64,000 nt of DNA from Cyanophora paradoxa (taxonomy: Eukaryota > Glaucocystophyceae > Cyanophorales > Cyanophoraceae): positions 62,001-126,000 of the forward strand of contig QPMI01000015.1 in the NCBI GenBank assembly GCA_004431415.1, in the 5' to 3' direction. Below the pieces are notes generated by a model. The model was not told the DNA's origin, ran no database searches, and was given only the letters and a program-made list of their open reading frames with translations. This document shows positions 50,511 through 61,900 of the stretch, piece by piece. Within the stretch, counting starts at the first letter, position 1, and each line of letters opens with the position of its first letter. A program made the position numbers and the translations under genes.

Positions 50511-51032
50511 TCCGCGGCCACGGGGGCTTCCCCCTCCTCCTCCCCCCCCTCCCCCTCCGTGCCGCTTGGAGACCGCCCGGCTGGCCCCGAGCTGCCCCCG
50601 CCGGTCCTTCCTCGACCTGGCGCCCGGTTAGGTATGTGCCTCCGCCCTCCGCCCTTTGGGGCCGCCTGGCCGCAACGAGTGGCTCCCACCCCCCCGGCCC
50701 TCCCCCGACCTGCCGCCCGGCCGCACGACCCCCGCCGGCCTCCTCTTCCGCCCCGCGGCTCCGGTCGCTCCTCCGATCCCGCTTCGAGGCCGCCTGGCCG
50801 CCCCCGCCCCCGCGTGGCCCTGCTGGCCCTCCCCCAGCCTGGCGCCCGGCGGCCACCCCGGCTGTCCCCCGCGCGCCTGCCCTTCCATCAGGCTTGTGTA
50901 CACGTATTAACATTGTATAATCCGAAGGCTTTTTCGCAGGGCATCTGCCAAGTAGAGCTACGGAGACCCGAGAAGACAGAGACGACTCAGGGGCAGGGGA
51001 GCTGCCTCGGGCAGAGGCACAGTACTAGTCGC
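49833..51032. other. Intergenic, GC-rich, partly duplicated
   Basis: The first ~680 bases belong to duplication block 2. Beyond about 50510, loosely repeated CTGGCCGC/GGCCGCC-rich units and C-runs give long but low-complexity frames (Gly/Arg or Pro rich) on both strands, which I do not accept as genes. Sequence near 50910-51000 is of mixed composition without a clear feature. Confidence 0.5.
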
Positions 51033-52940
51033 CTACCCCCCAAGTACCTCGCTGTACCTCGCAACTGCCGACGGCATTATCCCCATGAACCTGACGCACG
51101 ACGCGGGGATGCCGAGGGCCCCCCTCAGCGAGGCCGTCACCCGCTCAGTGTCTCGATGCGTCGACTCCTGCGGCTTGGACCGGAACTCCCTGGCCAGGCC
51201 GAAATTAACCTGCTGCAACATCAGCCCACGCTAGCTTTAGCGGGACAGAGCTGGCAGGCCGGGCGGACCTGCAGGTCCTGGGCGCAGCCGGCGAAGGCGG
51301 AGAAGCGATCGAGCAGGCCGCCCTCCAGAGCCGCCTCACTCACGACGGTCGAAAAGGAGAGGCGGCGGAGCGGGGCGGCGACCAGCGCCGCGGCGGCCCC
51401 CGCGAGGTGCGGGGACGCCGGGTCGACTGTCATCCGGAGAGAGAGGCGCCCGCGGGCCGCGCGGGCCAGCCTCTCGAACGCCGCAAGAGCCGGTTCAGGC
51501 GGCAATCGCGCTGCCGCGTCCTTAGGATCTGAAGATGTGGAGTGCGAAAGAGGGCCGCGCACTGAGGGCCAACACGAGGTCAGCGAGGGATGGAGACCGC
51601 TCAAGGGCAGCCGCGAGGCCGGCGAGGCGGGCGGCGAGCGACGCGGATGCCGCAACGTCCATGGGCGATAGGAAGATCTTGTCCAGGCTCCTGAGCGCCG
51701 GGCACGACCCCAGAGCGGCGAGCTCGTCCTCCCCCACACTGGAATCGAGCTGCGGGCCGGGGAGAAGGGGATCGAGGCGGGTCGAGGCGGGTCGCGCGGG
51801 CGGGGGCGGGCTCGGGGCGGGGGCGGGCGAACCGTGAAGCGGGCCGCGAAGCGCTCGAGGGCGGTGAGGCGCGGTAGGGCGCGCAGATCGGCACGGGAGA
51901 GCGGACCGTCGCACACGTACAGCCTGCGGGGTGTCAGGCGCTGGTATATTAACGGGGAGCAAGATTGAAAGCGTTCGCACTCCTTGAGAGAACGCGCGGC
52001 GGGGCCGGAGGCGAGGCCCTCGAGCAGAAGTGTTGTGTCCTGCGGTTGATTGCGGAGCGTTCTGTTCACGCGCAGAACCTCCAAGGAGGGAAGGGCGGCC
52101 AGGTTCCCAGCGATACCGCTGTGCACATAGCCGATATCGACCTGCCGTGCGACGTTCGTTGTTGGCCTCGCGATCGCAGAACGCGAGCGGGCGCGCGAGG
52201 GCGCGGAGCGGAGGGGAGGCGCGGACCCGCTTGAGGCGCGGGAGGCACTGGGCGATGACGTCGGCTGAGGGCCCGTCGACGACCCAGCAGGTCAAGGAGA
52301 GACTCTCCAGGTTTGGGAAGGGGCGCAGGACGGGCTCGAGCTGGGGAAGGACGACAGCCACGAAGACGGCGACGGATCCGGGCGTGCTGGTCTCATGGGA
52401 GAAGCTGCGGAGCGCCGGACAGGCGGAGGAGCCCGGCGGCACGAGGGCGCCCAGCAGACCGCCGAAGTCGGGGACGCCCAATTCGAGACCACGTATGACG
52501 ACGTCGCCGAGGCCGCCGCTCGCCGACGTGAACGCCGCCACGAGCGAGGCAGCGACCTGGAAGCAGCCGCTCGGGTACAAGCTCCAAACCAAACCTTGAT
52601 AATGCTGATCACCCATGCTTGCTCCCTTGAACTGCACGCGCAGCGACGCGCCGGGAGCCACGCGAATCCATCGCCCGCCCTCGCCATCCGCTTTAACCAG
52701 AAGACGCTCGAGGCGATTCAATTTCGCTTCGCTGGACGCGCTGACGTCCACCCGGTTCCAGAGAACGGCCTCGGCCGCCGCGCGCCAGCGCTTGCAGACG
52801 GCTCGCGCGGCGGCCGCTGCTTGCAGGCCGTTGACCTCGAGGATATGTGAGAGGAGCGCTTCGGGCAGCCGGTCGAATGGCGACGACCTCGCCGCGGCGG
52901 TCAAGTCGGGCGCCGGCGCCTCTCCCCCGCTCGCCGGCAT
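51033..52940 (-). CDS. F-box/LRR-like protein (copy C)
   Basis: Starts MPASGGEAPAPDLTAAARSS with F-box SPFDRLPEALLSHILEVNGL ... ARAVCKRWRAAAEAVLW. LRR-like segments follow (PALRSFSHETSTPG; FPNLESLSLTCWVVDGPSAD; CLPRLKRVRA). A ~40-base intron (GTTCTG...CGGCAG, near 52.15-52.19 kb), at the same place as in copy B, leads into QVDIGYVHSGIAGNLAALPS and LEVLRV, then ALPRLTALERF (51.9), VGEDELAALGSCPALRSLDK (51.7), LSLRMTVDPASPHLAGAAAA (51.4) and a last exon ending SAVARYSEVLGG. The initiator ATG is 130 bases from the divergent SUFE1 leader. Probable substrate receptor of an SCF-type E3; target unknown. Confidence 0.72.
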
Positions 52941-53069
52941 CGCGTGCGCAGAACCGATCGCCTCACGCGCTGAACGCGACACAACAAGCCTGCAAATGCG
53001 AGCGAGGCTGGCGGGAGCAAGCGCAGCAGCTTGAAGCGCTTTGCTGGGGTACGCAGAATCAACCGCATC

Positions 53070-54342
53070 ATGTTCCAGGTCGCCTTGAGCCAGCCCCTGA
53101 GTGTCCGCTCTGCGGCGCCGTCGGCCCGCGGCGCCATCTGCACCGCGAGCAAGCCCCAGCGGCCCAAGCGCGCCGCGGCAGCCGCCGCGCGCAGCTGGCT
53201 CGGCAGCCCCGCGCAGCTCTCGTGGTCGGCCTGCGTGGCGGCCCATGGTCCAGTTCGTTCGGTGGCACCGGCGCGCGTGCCGCGCGTGTTGGCGGCGGGC
53301 GAGGTCGTCGCGGCGGGCGGCATGAATCTCACGCCCCAGCTGGAGACGATCGTGGAGTCGTTCCAGATGGTCCCGGACCCGAAGATGCGGTACCGGCAGC
53401 TTCTTTTCTTCGCGAAGGAGCTCGCTGGGTGCCCCGAGGAGGTCAAGAAGGAGGAGAACAAGGTCATCGGCTGCGTCTCGCAGGTGTGGATCGTCGGCTC
53501 GCTCGACGCCGAGGGGAACGTGAGCTACGTCGGCGACTCCGACTCGGAGCTGACGAAGGGCCTCGCTGCGCTCCTCATCCGCGGCCTGAGCGGCAACAAG
53601 CCGGCCGACATCCTCCGCGTCAGCCCGGAGTTCGTCAAGGAGCTGGGCCTGAACCAGAGCCTGACGCCATCCCGCAACAACGGCTTCCTGAACATGCTCA
53701 AGCGCATGCAGCGCATCGCGGTCGAGCTCGCGGCCGGCGACGGCGGCTCCAGCAGCGGCGGCGCGGGGGCGGCGGCGGCGGCGGAGCCCGCGCCGCAGGC
53801 GGCCCAGGAGGAGGAGCAGGACGACGGCACCGTCTACTCGGCGATCCGCCGGAAGGCCCGCCCCGCCCCGCTTCGCCCGCCCCGCCCCGCTGTGCCCCGC
53901 AGCGAGCGCCGCTGACGCGCGCGGCGCGCAGCTCACGGCGGCGCTGAAGCCCGCCAAGCTCGTGATCCATGACGAGAGCGCGCAGCACGCGGGGCACGCC
54001 GGCGCCCGCGGCTACAACGGCGAGAGCCACTTCCGGTGAGCCGCGCCGCCGCTCGCAGCTAGCCCTCTGGGGCGCCGCTCGAAGTGGGCGCTGAGCGCGT
54101 CTCAGGGTCGAGGTCGTCTCTGCCGAGTTCGAGGGCAAGAACGCCGTGGCGCGGCAGCGGATGGTCTACCAGGTACGCTCGGCGGAGGATGCTTAAGATG
54201 GATGATTAGGGGTTCAAGATAGAAGATCTAAGGATTCTCGCCCTCGAATCTCACCCTCTTGCGCCAGGTCCTCGCGGACGAGATGCGGGAGCGGATCCAC
54301 GCCCTCGCCCTCTCCACCAAGACCCCCGCCGAAGCTGCGTAG
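53070..54342 (+). CDS. SUFE1: SufE-BolA fusion, plastid Fe-S cluster assembly (SUFE1-like)
   Basis: Four exons: 53070-53855, 53932-54035, 54106-54172, 54268-54342 (about 343 aa). An ~84-residue Ser/Ala/Arg-rich leader (MFQVALSQPLSVRSAAPSAR) suits a plastid transit peptide. The SufE domain follows: FQMVPDPKMRYRQLLFFAKE, VIGCVSQVW with the sulfur-accepting Cys, and a C-terminal SLTPSRNNGFLNMLKRM. After an acidic Ala/Gln linker comes the BolA domain: LKPAKLVIHDESAQHAGHAG, ESHFRVEVVSAEFEGKNAVA, HALALSTKTPAEAA. The same fusion is known in plant chloroplasts, where SufE1 activates the cysteine desulfurase and BolA partners a glutaredoxin. The first intron appears to begin GC rather than GT; the other two are GT-AG. 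Confidence 0.9.
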
Positions 54343-54562
54343 TCCCGGGTACAGCGAGAGCCTCGGGCTCGGCTTGGTCACGAGCTTGAGCTTCAAGGCT
54401 TCGACTCTGATTCAGTGAATAATAACATAGCACATGATACGTTTCTGCATGGGACCTTACTGCCTGTCGGGGAGAGAGGGAAGCGGGCCCGGGGGCTGTA
54501 CATGGGCCGGGGGGTACCGGAGAGAAAGGAGGAGGAAGGCTAGGGGCCGGGCGGCTAGGCGG

Positions 54563-55793
54563 CTAGGCGGCGACGGACTGGGGCCGGGGGAGAGAGTCGG
54601 CGGGGTCCACGATGACGTACCCGTCGGCGTCTACGGGCAGCGGGGCCGCCTGGGCAGCGCCCCTCTGGAGGGCGTGGCCCCGGCCCGCTCGCGGGGCGGG
54701 CGCCAGGACGCCCTTGAGGCCCGCGGGAGAGCTCGAGGCCGCCCCGTTCTGGAGCTCCGAGGCGGAGGGGGAGAAGAGGGGGACGGGTACGCCCGAGACG
54801 AGCGCGCCCTCCACCGCCGCCTTCGCGATCTGCGTACCCGGCTCAGGGGGGTACTCGCGTCGCGTCGGGGCCGGAGGGGTACGCGCCTTCTGCACGATGA
54901 GGGGCTGGAACCCGGCGACGAGATTCTGGAACCAGAGGGGGATCCAACCTGATGGGGGGTACACAATCAGATAACGCGCGAGGGGGGTACTAGGTATCCT
55001 CGCACCCTTGAAGTCGGCGTGGGAGATGAAAGTGACTGCGGAGACGGAGCCGAAGGGTTTGATCACGAAGCCAGTCTGGAAGACCTCCGCACGTACGACG
55101 CCCTGCGCGAGCCGCGGCGCTCAGCGGCGCGATGGCGCGGACGAGCGCGGGCGAGGCGGGCGGCGGGTCCGACCTCTTCCTCGGGCACCAGGTGGTCCGC
55201 CTCATCGGGCGGCAGGCTCTTGCAGAAGATGACGTACGTGTCGCTTTCGGGGTAGTGCCGGTACGTCTGCAGCGTCACCTGCGCCGCGCCTTCAGCGGCG
55301 CTCAAAGCGGCGCGCTCGGTCCGCGAAACGAACCATATCTCGTGCTGCAACGGGGAAGCGGCCGGCGTACTTCGTGTAGACGTAGCGCGTGTGCGGATCG
55401 ACCGTCTTCACGACCGAGGCCTCCTCCAGATTGCGGGACCATTCTTTCCACCGCGTCGGCTGCCACGCAATCGGAAAGACTGCGCGGGGACGAGTCGAGG
55501 CCGGCCGCGCGGGGCGAAGCGGCGCGGCGGCCGCAGGGCGTCTAAATTCATGTCACCGCGCCGCGGCCGCGCGGCGGCGGCGGCGTGGCGAGTGCGTGAG
55601 GACGGCGCGAGGCTCAATTACCTCGCTCGGGGCACGCCTGGGCGACGCCGACGCCGCGCACGCATGTGAGTGAGCTGGATTGCTCCTCGACGTCTATTCT
55701 TCTGGACGTGAGGACGCCCCGGCGCTCCCCGGTCTCCTGCCACGCCGTCGCGTCCTCCGCCAGCCTCCTGAACCGCTCGATCTCGCCCTCCAT
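54563..55793 (-). CDS. START-domain lipid-transfer-like protein
   Basis: Starts MEGEIERFRRLAEDATAWQE (ATG at 55793). A START-type domain follows across several small exons: WKEWSRNLEEASVVKTVDPH TRYVYTKY and VAARDMV (about 55.45-55.33 kb), VTLQTYRHYPESDTYVIFCK (55.3-55.2), and IKPFGSVSAVTFISHADFKG ARIPS (55.06-54.99), followed by PLWFQNLVAGFQPLIVQKAR. The RD-x-V and D-x-KG-x-IP landmarks and closing amphipathic helix are START hallmarks, implying binding of a sterol or phospholipid. The Pro/Ala-rich tail ends DADGYVIVDPADSLPRPQSV. One junction near 55.35 kb needs a frame change, possibly a ~26-base intron (GTACGC...TTGCAG). Confidence 0.7.
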
Positions 55794-55938
55794 TGCAGCG
55801 CCGCGCTGTCCGCTGCTCGTTGTGCGACAGGTAGTTGAGCGCCTCGACTTTTTTTTGCACCGGGGTAGAGGCGTGCCGGCGCGAACCACCTCGCTCGAGG
55901 GTAGATCGCGAGGTTCCTCGGACGCCGCGAGCGCGGCC
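55794..55938. promoter_or_regulatory. Divergent promoter interval, START gene / SMG1
   Basis: 145 bases between opposing start codons. No TATA box is evident; the interval has a short T run (TTTTTTT near 55850). An in-frame extension of SMG1 upstream through this interval exists but would overlap the START gene exon and is not favoured. Confidence 0.35.
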
Positions 55939-58900
55939 ATGGACCTCGAGGTTGCGATTCGGACAGTGCTGGGGGCGCCGCACTGGTCGCCGCAGCTCGT
56001 GCACCAGGCCTTGAAGGAGCTGCGATCGCTCGCACTCCCCGGCGGCACATTCCTCATCCGGAGCTGCGAACCCCAGCTCTTCCCGGCCCTCGAAGCGCTC
56101 CTGCACGACACGCGCTTCGCGGGGCGCGCCGATGCCGCGGCGGCGCTGGGGACCTGTGGCGCGGCGCTCCAGTACGAGAGCTACCGATTCGTGGCGTGGC
56201 TCGTGGAGGCCACGAAGCGCTCGCCGTTCGCACGCAATCTCTACCTCGCCGCCCTGCGCGAGGTGCGCTCTCCCGCCCCAGCCCGCCCCGACGAGCGCGC
56301 CGCGGCTCACGCCCATCCGCGCCGCGCGCCAGTTCATCGAGGTGTGCGACGAGCGGTGGATGCAGCCGCAGCTCGGCACGCTCAGCGCGGCGATCGACGG
56401 GATGCTCGGCGAGTTCGAGGAGTACGAGCTCCTCCCGAGCCTCTTCGCCTGCCTGCGGGGCCTGGCCGCCCGCTTCCCCGCCCGCGTCGCCGAGCGGCTG
56501 GACGCCCACTGCGAGCTGCTCTTCTCGTGGCTCCTGGACCCGCGCACGCCGCCCCGCCTCGCCCGCGGGGTACTGGACGGCCTCCCCTCCCTCGGGCGCT
56601 CCGTCTGGGGCGAGCACGTGCAGTACGCGTCGGCCCTCGCCGCCCGCCTCCTCTCCGATCTCGAGGCCTCCGCCGCCCCGCCCGCCCGCCGCGCCCCGGG
56701 CTCCGCCTCTGGCCCGAACGCCTCGCCGACCCCCCCCGGGGCCCCGCCCGATGCTCGGGACCTCGCCCCGGCCCACATTCTCATGCGCGCCGTCGCGAGC
56801 CTCGCGGCGGCCGTCGGGCCGGCCCTCCTGCTGCCCGTGCGGGGCGGCGATCCCGCCCTCCTCCCCCGGGCCGTCGAGGCCGTCCGCCGCGCCGCCGCCG
56901 CCCCCGCCACCCGCGACCGCGACGCCCCTTCCGAAGGTCCGCTCCGCGCCGCTCGACTCGCGAAGCTACGCCTCGCTTCGGCTGACGGGGGCGCAGCGGG
57001 CCGGGCGCTGGCGGCCCTGGCCGAGGCCCTGGGCCCCGCGTTCGCCCCGCAGTACCCCACGGCCGCCGCCTGCCTCCTCGCGCCCCTCTCCGAACCGGCG
57101 GCGGCTTTGGCGGCCTCCTCCTCCTCCGGCGGCCTGCCCGCCTCCACCTCCGCCTCCTCCGCCTCGGCGCCCCACCCCGCTGTGCTGGCCTCGCCCTCGG
57201 GGGCCGGCGGGCCCCTCGACGGCGCCCGCGCCGCCGCCGCCCTCGACCTCCACTTACGGGTACGAAAATCCCTCTCCGCTCCGCTCCGTTCTTTCTGTCT
57301 GTTCCGACCCGCCCTGCAGGTCCTGAGGGCGCTGGGCCCGGCGCTTCCCGAGGCGGCGGCCTCCTCCCTCCTGGGCCCCGCCTCGCCCCTGTGGCCCCTC
57401 TGCAGCCACCCGCAGCCCCGCATCGTCTCCGCCGCCCGCGCCACCGCCTCGGCCCTCGCCGCCAGCGGCTCGCCCGAGGCCGCCCCGCGCGCCGCGGCGC
57501 TCCTGGCCGCCCGCGCCTGCTCCCCTTCGGCCCCGGATCCCGAACGCCTCGTCGCACTCGCCGCCCTCGCCGCTTCCTCTGCCCCGGACGGCCAGGCCGC
57601 CGCCGCCGGCCCCTCGCCGCCGCCGCCGCCCGCCTCGCGGCCCTCGCCTCCGGCGCCCCCGACGCACCGGAAGGTTCCGCTACCCCCGCCGCTCCCTCAT
57701 CATCCTCCGAGCCGCAGGGCTCCTCTACCCCACGCGCCGTCGCCCCCCTTCGCCCCGCGGGTCCCCGCGGGCTCCTCGGAGCCGCCTCCCCCGCCCCGGC
57801 GCCCTCACTCCCCGCCTCCCCGCCCCCCCGCCCCGCCGCGTCCCCCTCCCGCAGCCCTACCCCCGCCGCTCCTCCCCCCCCGTCTTCCCCCCCCGCGAGC
57901 GCGGCGGTCCGCCTGGCCTCTCTTCGCGTCCTCCTCCTATCCCTGTACCCCGCCGCGTCCCGCGCCTGCTCCCAGGACCCCGAGGCGGCTTCCGCCCTCG
58001 CGCGCGCCGCGGAGGGCGCCGCCGCCGCCGCCCTCGCCGCCTCCGCCTCCTCCGCGGCCAAGCTCACGGCTCTTCAGTTTCTCGAGGGCCCTTCCTCCGC
58101 GCCGGCGGCGCCGGCCCCGCTCCTCGCCGCCGCCGCCCGCCTCGCCTCGTCGGACCCGGAGGCATCCGTCCGCGCCCGCGCCGCATCCCTCCTCGCCGCC
58201 CTCGCCGCCCGCGGCGCCCTCCCGCCCCGCCTCGCCTCCCGCGCCGCCCGCGCCGCGCTCCTCGGGTGCGATTTTGTTCGCCCTTCCCGTACCCCCCTTC
58301 TTCGCCGAACTTCGTGCGCAGGCTCCTGGACTCGGACGCGGCGGCGCGCTCGGCGAACGAAGCGCTCCTCGCGGCGCTGGCGGCGTGCGCGGCCGCCGCG
58401 CTCGCCTCGCCGCGGCCCGGCGGGCCGACGGGGAAGGGCCCTGGTGGCGCCGCCCCCTCCTGGCCCTCCCGTGGGCCCAGCCCCTTCGCCCCGCCTACGT
58501 CCACCGCGCCCTCGCCGCCCTCCGCCCCGCCTCCGCCTCGGCCTCCGCCGCCGCCTCTGCTCCGTCTCTCGTCTCGGCCCTCTACCGTCCCTACCGCTCC
58601 GCCCGCGCCCTCGCCGCCGCCGCCGCCGCGTCGCCCCGGCCGAGGGCCCCGCCCTCTCGGCCCTCGGCCCCGCGGGGCGCGCCTCGCGCGACGCGGGGGA
58701 GTTCTGGGCCTCCTGGGAGCTCGCGCGCGCGCTCGTCGCCAACCGCCTGCGTACCCCCGCACGGCGGCGCGCCCGGGGCCGGCCCGGCGGAGACGCTCGA
58801 GGCGCTGGAACGGGCCCTGGCGGCCCTGGCCGAGGGCAGCGCCCACGCAGAGGGGGGGGAGGCCGCGCAGCAGCAGCCTGTACCCTCCTCGCCCTCGCCC

Positions 58901-61900
58901 CCGCCCCCGCCTTCGCCCGAGGAGGAGGAGGCGCCGGCGGGCCCCGGGGCCCCCGCGCCGCTGGAGGCGGCCAGCGAGGCGGCGCTGCGGGGCCGGCGCC
59001 TGCTGCAGGCCCTCGACGCCCTCGAGAAGCAGGCGCGTGAAGCGTACCCCTCCCCTCGCGAGCGAGCGAGCGAGCGAGCCCTTCCCTCCTTCCGTCGTGT
59101 AGATAGAATCCATCAGACGTTGCTCACGCTGCTCACGCCCGCCTCCACCCTCAGATTAGATTGTTAGAGTGTTAGAGTGTGAGATTAGACGGGGAGAGAT
59201 CGTTCCCCTTGCGCCGCTCGCTCACGCCCGCCCTCTCCGCCCCCGCAGGTGTACAACGCGTGCGAGGGGAGCTTCTTCCTGGCGCCGGCGCCCGCCTCTG
59301 CTGTCCAGTTCTTCCGCTCCAACCGCAAGGTGACAGGGGCCACACATCTTAGGCTTCCGGTAGAGATATAGGCGATAAGAGTGATGAGGCGATAAGAGCT
59401 CTAGCATACAAGCATAGGAGCTCTAGGAGCTCTAGGCAAAGGACACCCAGTGCTAGGTAAAGGTAAGGGTGATAAGGCGATAAGAGCTTCCGCTCCAACC
59501 GTAAGGTGATAGGAGCTACACATATCTCCTTTTATGTTTGTTACTATTGGACCTTCACGATGACATCTTTTGATCTTCGTTTAAATTTGATCTGCCGCTC
59601 TGATTAGGCTTCCGGCTAGCTTGGAGAGCGCTTGGCCCATGAGCTCAAACCTTGCAATGTCCAGCTCTACATTCGAAGTCTAGCTCTCGCGTCCAGCCTA
59701 CGTCTTGCGCTCTAGACCTGTTTCTTCTCTTCTGACTCTCGCCTGCCCCCCTCAGGTCTGCGACGACTGGTTCGCGCGGATGCGCCCGCACGCGCTGGCG
59801 GCCGCGGCGTCCGCCGGCGCCCACGCGCACGCGGCGCGGCACGGCGCCCTCCGCGCCGCCGCCGCCCTAGCCTCCCTGCGCCGCTCGGCCTCGGCCGACC
59901 CCGCCGCCTCCTCGCGGGCCCTGCTCGAGGTCGAGGCCGTCCTTCTCCAGGCGCGCCCTTTACATCTCTCCAAAGCCTCTCTTCTCTTCTCCCTTCTCTC
60001 TTCTCAACGCGAGCGCAGCTGGGCCCCGCGCTGGTCGCCCTCAGGGAACCCGACGCCCTCCGGGGCCTCGCGGCGGCCCTCTCGGCGGCTTCGGCGGCCT
60101 CGTCGGCTTCCTCCTCCTCTTCTTCGACCCCTTCTGCGGAGGCGCTGGAGGCGGTGCTGCGGGGCATGGCGATGCAGGCGGACGCGCGCCACGAGGACGC
60201 CGCGGGGGCCTTTTTAGAGTGCGCTCATTTGATCCTTGTTATCCTTCCTATATTATCCTTCCCCCTCTATCTTCTATCTTTCTTTATCGTGTTCTTCTAG
60301 TGAGCCCTTGCTCTCGCTCTCTAGTGACGCCGCGGGGGCCTTTTTAGAGTGCGCTCATTTGATCCTTGTTATCCTTCCTGTATTATCCTTCTTCTTCTAT
60401 CTTCTATCTTTCTTTATCGTATCTTTCGATCTAATCTTAGCGGCCGCGGGGGCATTCCTCGAGTGAACCTTCGCTCTCATCCTCCTTATCTCTATCTGCT
60501 GTTCTCTCTATCTTCTCCCTTCTATCCTCTACTCACTCTCCGCAGGATCGTCGCCTCGGCCGCGGGCCCCGGATCCGCCTCCGACCCCGCCTCCGCCTCT
60601 GGCCCCGGTGCGGGCGCGGGCGCGGGGACGGTGCGGGCGGCGGTGGACGGCCTCACGGAGTGCTACCTCGCCCTCGCCGACTGGGAGTCCATGGACCAGG
60701 CGCGGCCCCTCCCAAGCTCTGCCTAGCTCCGCCTTGTGTTCCGCCTAGCTTCGCCAGCTTAGATCCGCTCAGAATTACGACCAGGCGCGGTCAGCCCCCC
60801 AGCTCAAACTCGCTTAGTCCTCTAGTTGGCTCTCAGCCTAAATTCACTCCGCCACCAGGCGCGGCCCCTCCCAAGCTCTGCCTAGCTCCGCCTAGCTCTG
60901 CCAGCTTAGATCCGCTTTGAGCTTCGATCCGCTTCCCCTCCCGCTCAGCCAGAGTTGGCTTCCAGCTTAGATTCGTTCAGCCTCCAGCCCTCCGGCTCCC
61001 TCGCTCACTCTCTCTGCCTTCCGCAGGCGCTGGCGGCCCTCTCGCAGTGGCGCGCGGACCACGAGCGGCGCGGGACGCCCCTACGCTCCGCCCTGCAGGT
61101 CCGCATGCGCGCGCCGAAACTTCGTGAAACTTCAGCGTGAAACTGACAGTTTCCCTCGCCCTCGACAGTCGGTGGACTTCAGCGGGATCCGCGCCCTCTC
61201 GCGCTTCGACTACGGGGACCTCCCGGGGGCCCTCTCGTACCTCTCGGGCCCCGCGGGGGGGCCGGGGGCCCCCGCCCGCCCCGCCGCCCCCGCGCCCCGC
61301 GCCGAGCGGCTCCTCCTTCGGTCCCTCGCGGCCCCCGCCGGCCCCGAGCGGGCCCGGCTGCTGGAGGAGGCCCGCGGCGTGCTGCGCGCCGCCCTCGCCG
61401 CCGCCGCCGCCGACTGCCCCCGCGAGGCGCCCCCGCTCCTCGTCCAGCTCCACTGCGCCGCCGCCGCCTCCGCCGCCTCCGCCGCCGCGCAGGGCCCCGC
61501 CGCCGGCTCCGCCGGCCACTCCTCCGCCCCTTCCGCCTCCGTACCCGGCGGCTCGTCCCCCGTCGAGGAGCTCCTGGCGGGAGGGGTACTGGACGCCGGC
61601 CTCGGGAACGCCCTCCTGCGGGCCGCCGCCTCCTCCACGGCGCCCACGCCGAGCCGCTGAGGGCGGACGCCCTCGCGGCCGCCCGCGCCGCCCGCAAGGC
61701 CGGCAACGCTCGCCTCGCGGCCCGCCTCCTCGCCGGCCCCGCCGCCGGCTCGCTGGCCGCAGCGTACGAGTCGGCGCTGGGCGCCCGCGGGGCCGACCCG
61801 CTCGACGCCGCCCGGCGCTTGGCGAGGGCGCTGAGGCCGTACGCGACGGGCCGCCCCCGCTGGACGCGGAGGAGGGCCGCGTGGCCGCCAAGTGCGCCGC

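Noticed and set aside
49963-50913. 316-aa Gly/Arg-rich minus frame
   Set aside because: Runs across duplicated intergenic DNA and loosely repeated GC units; no ordered segment.
56781-58067. Long minus-strand Arg/Gly-rich frames opposite SMG1
   Set aside because: Antisense shadow of Ala/Pro-rich SMG1 exons in very GC-rich sequence.
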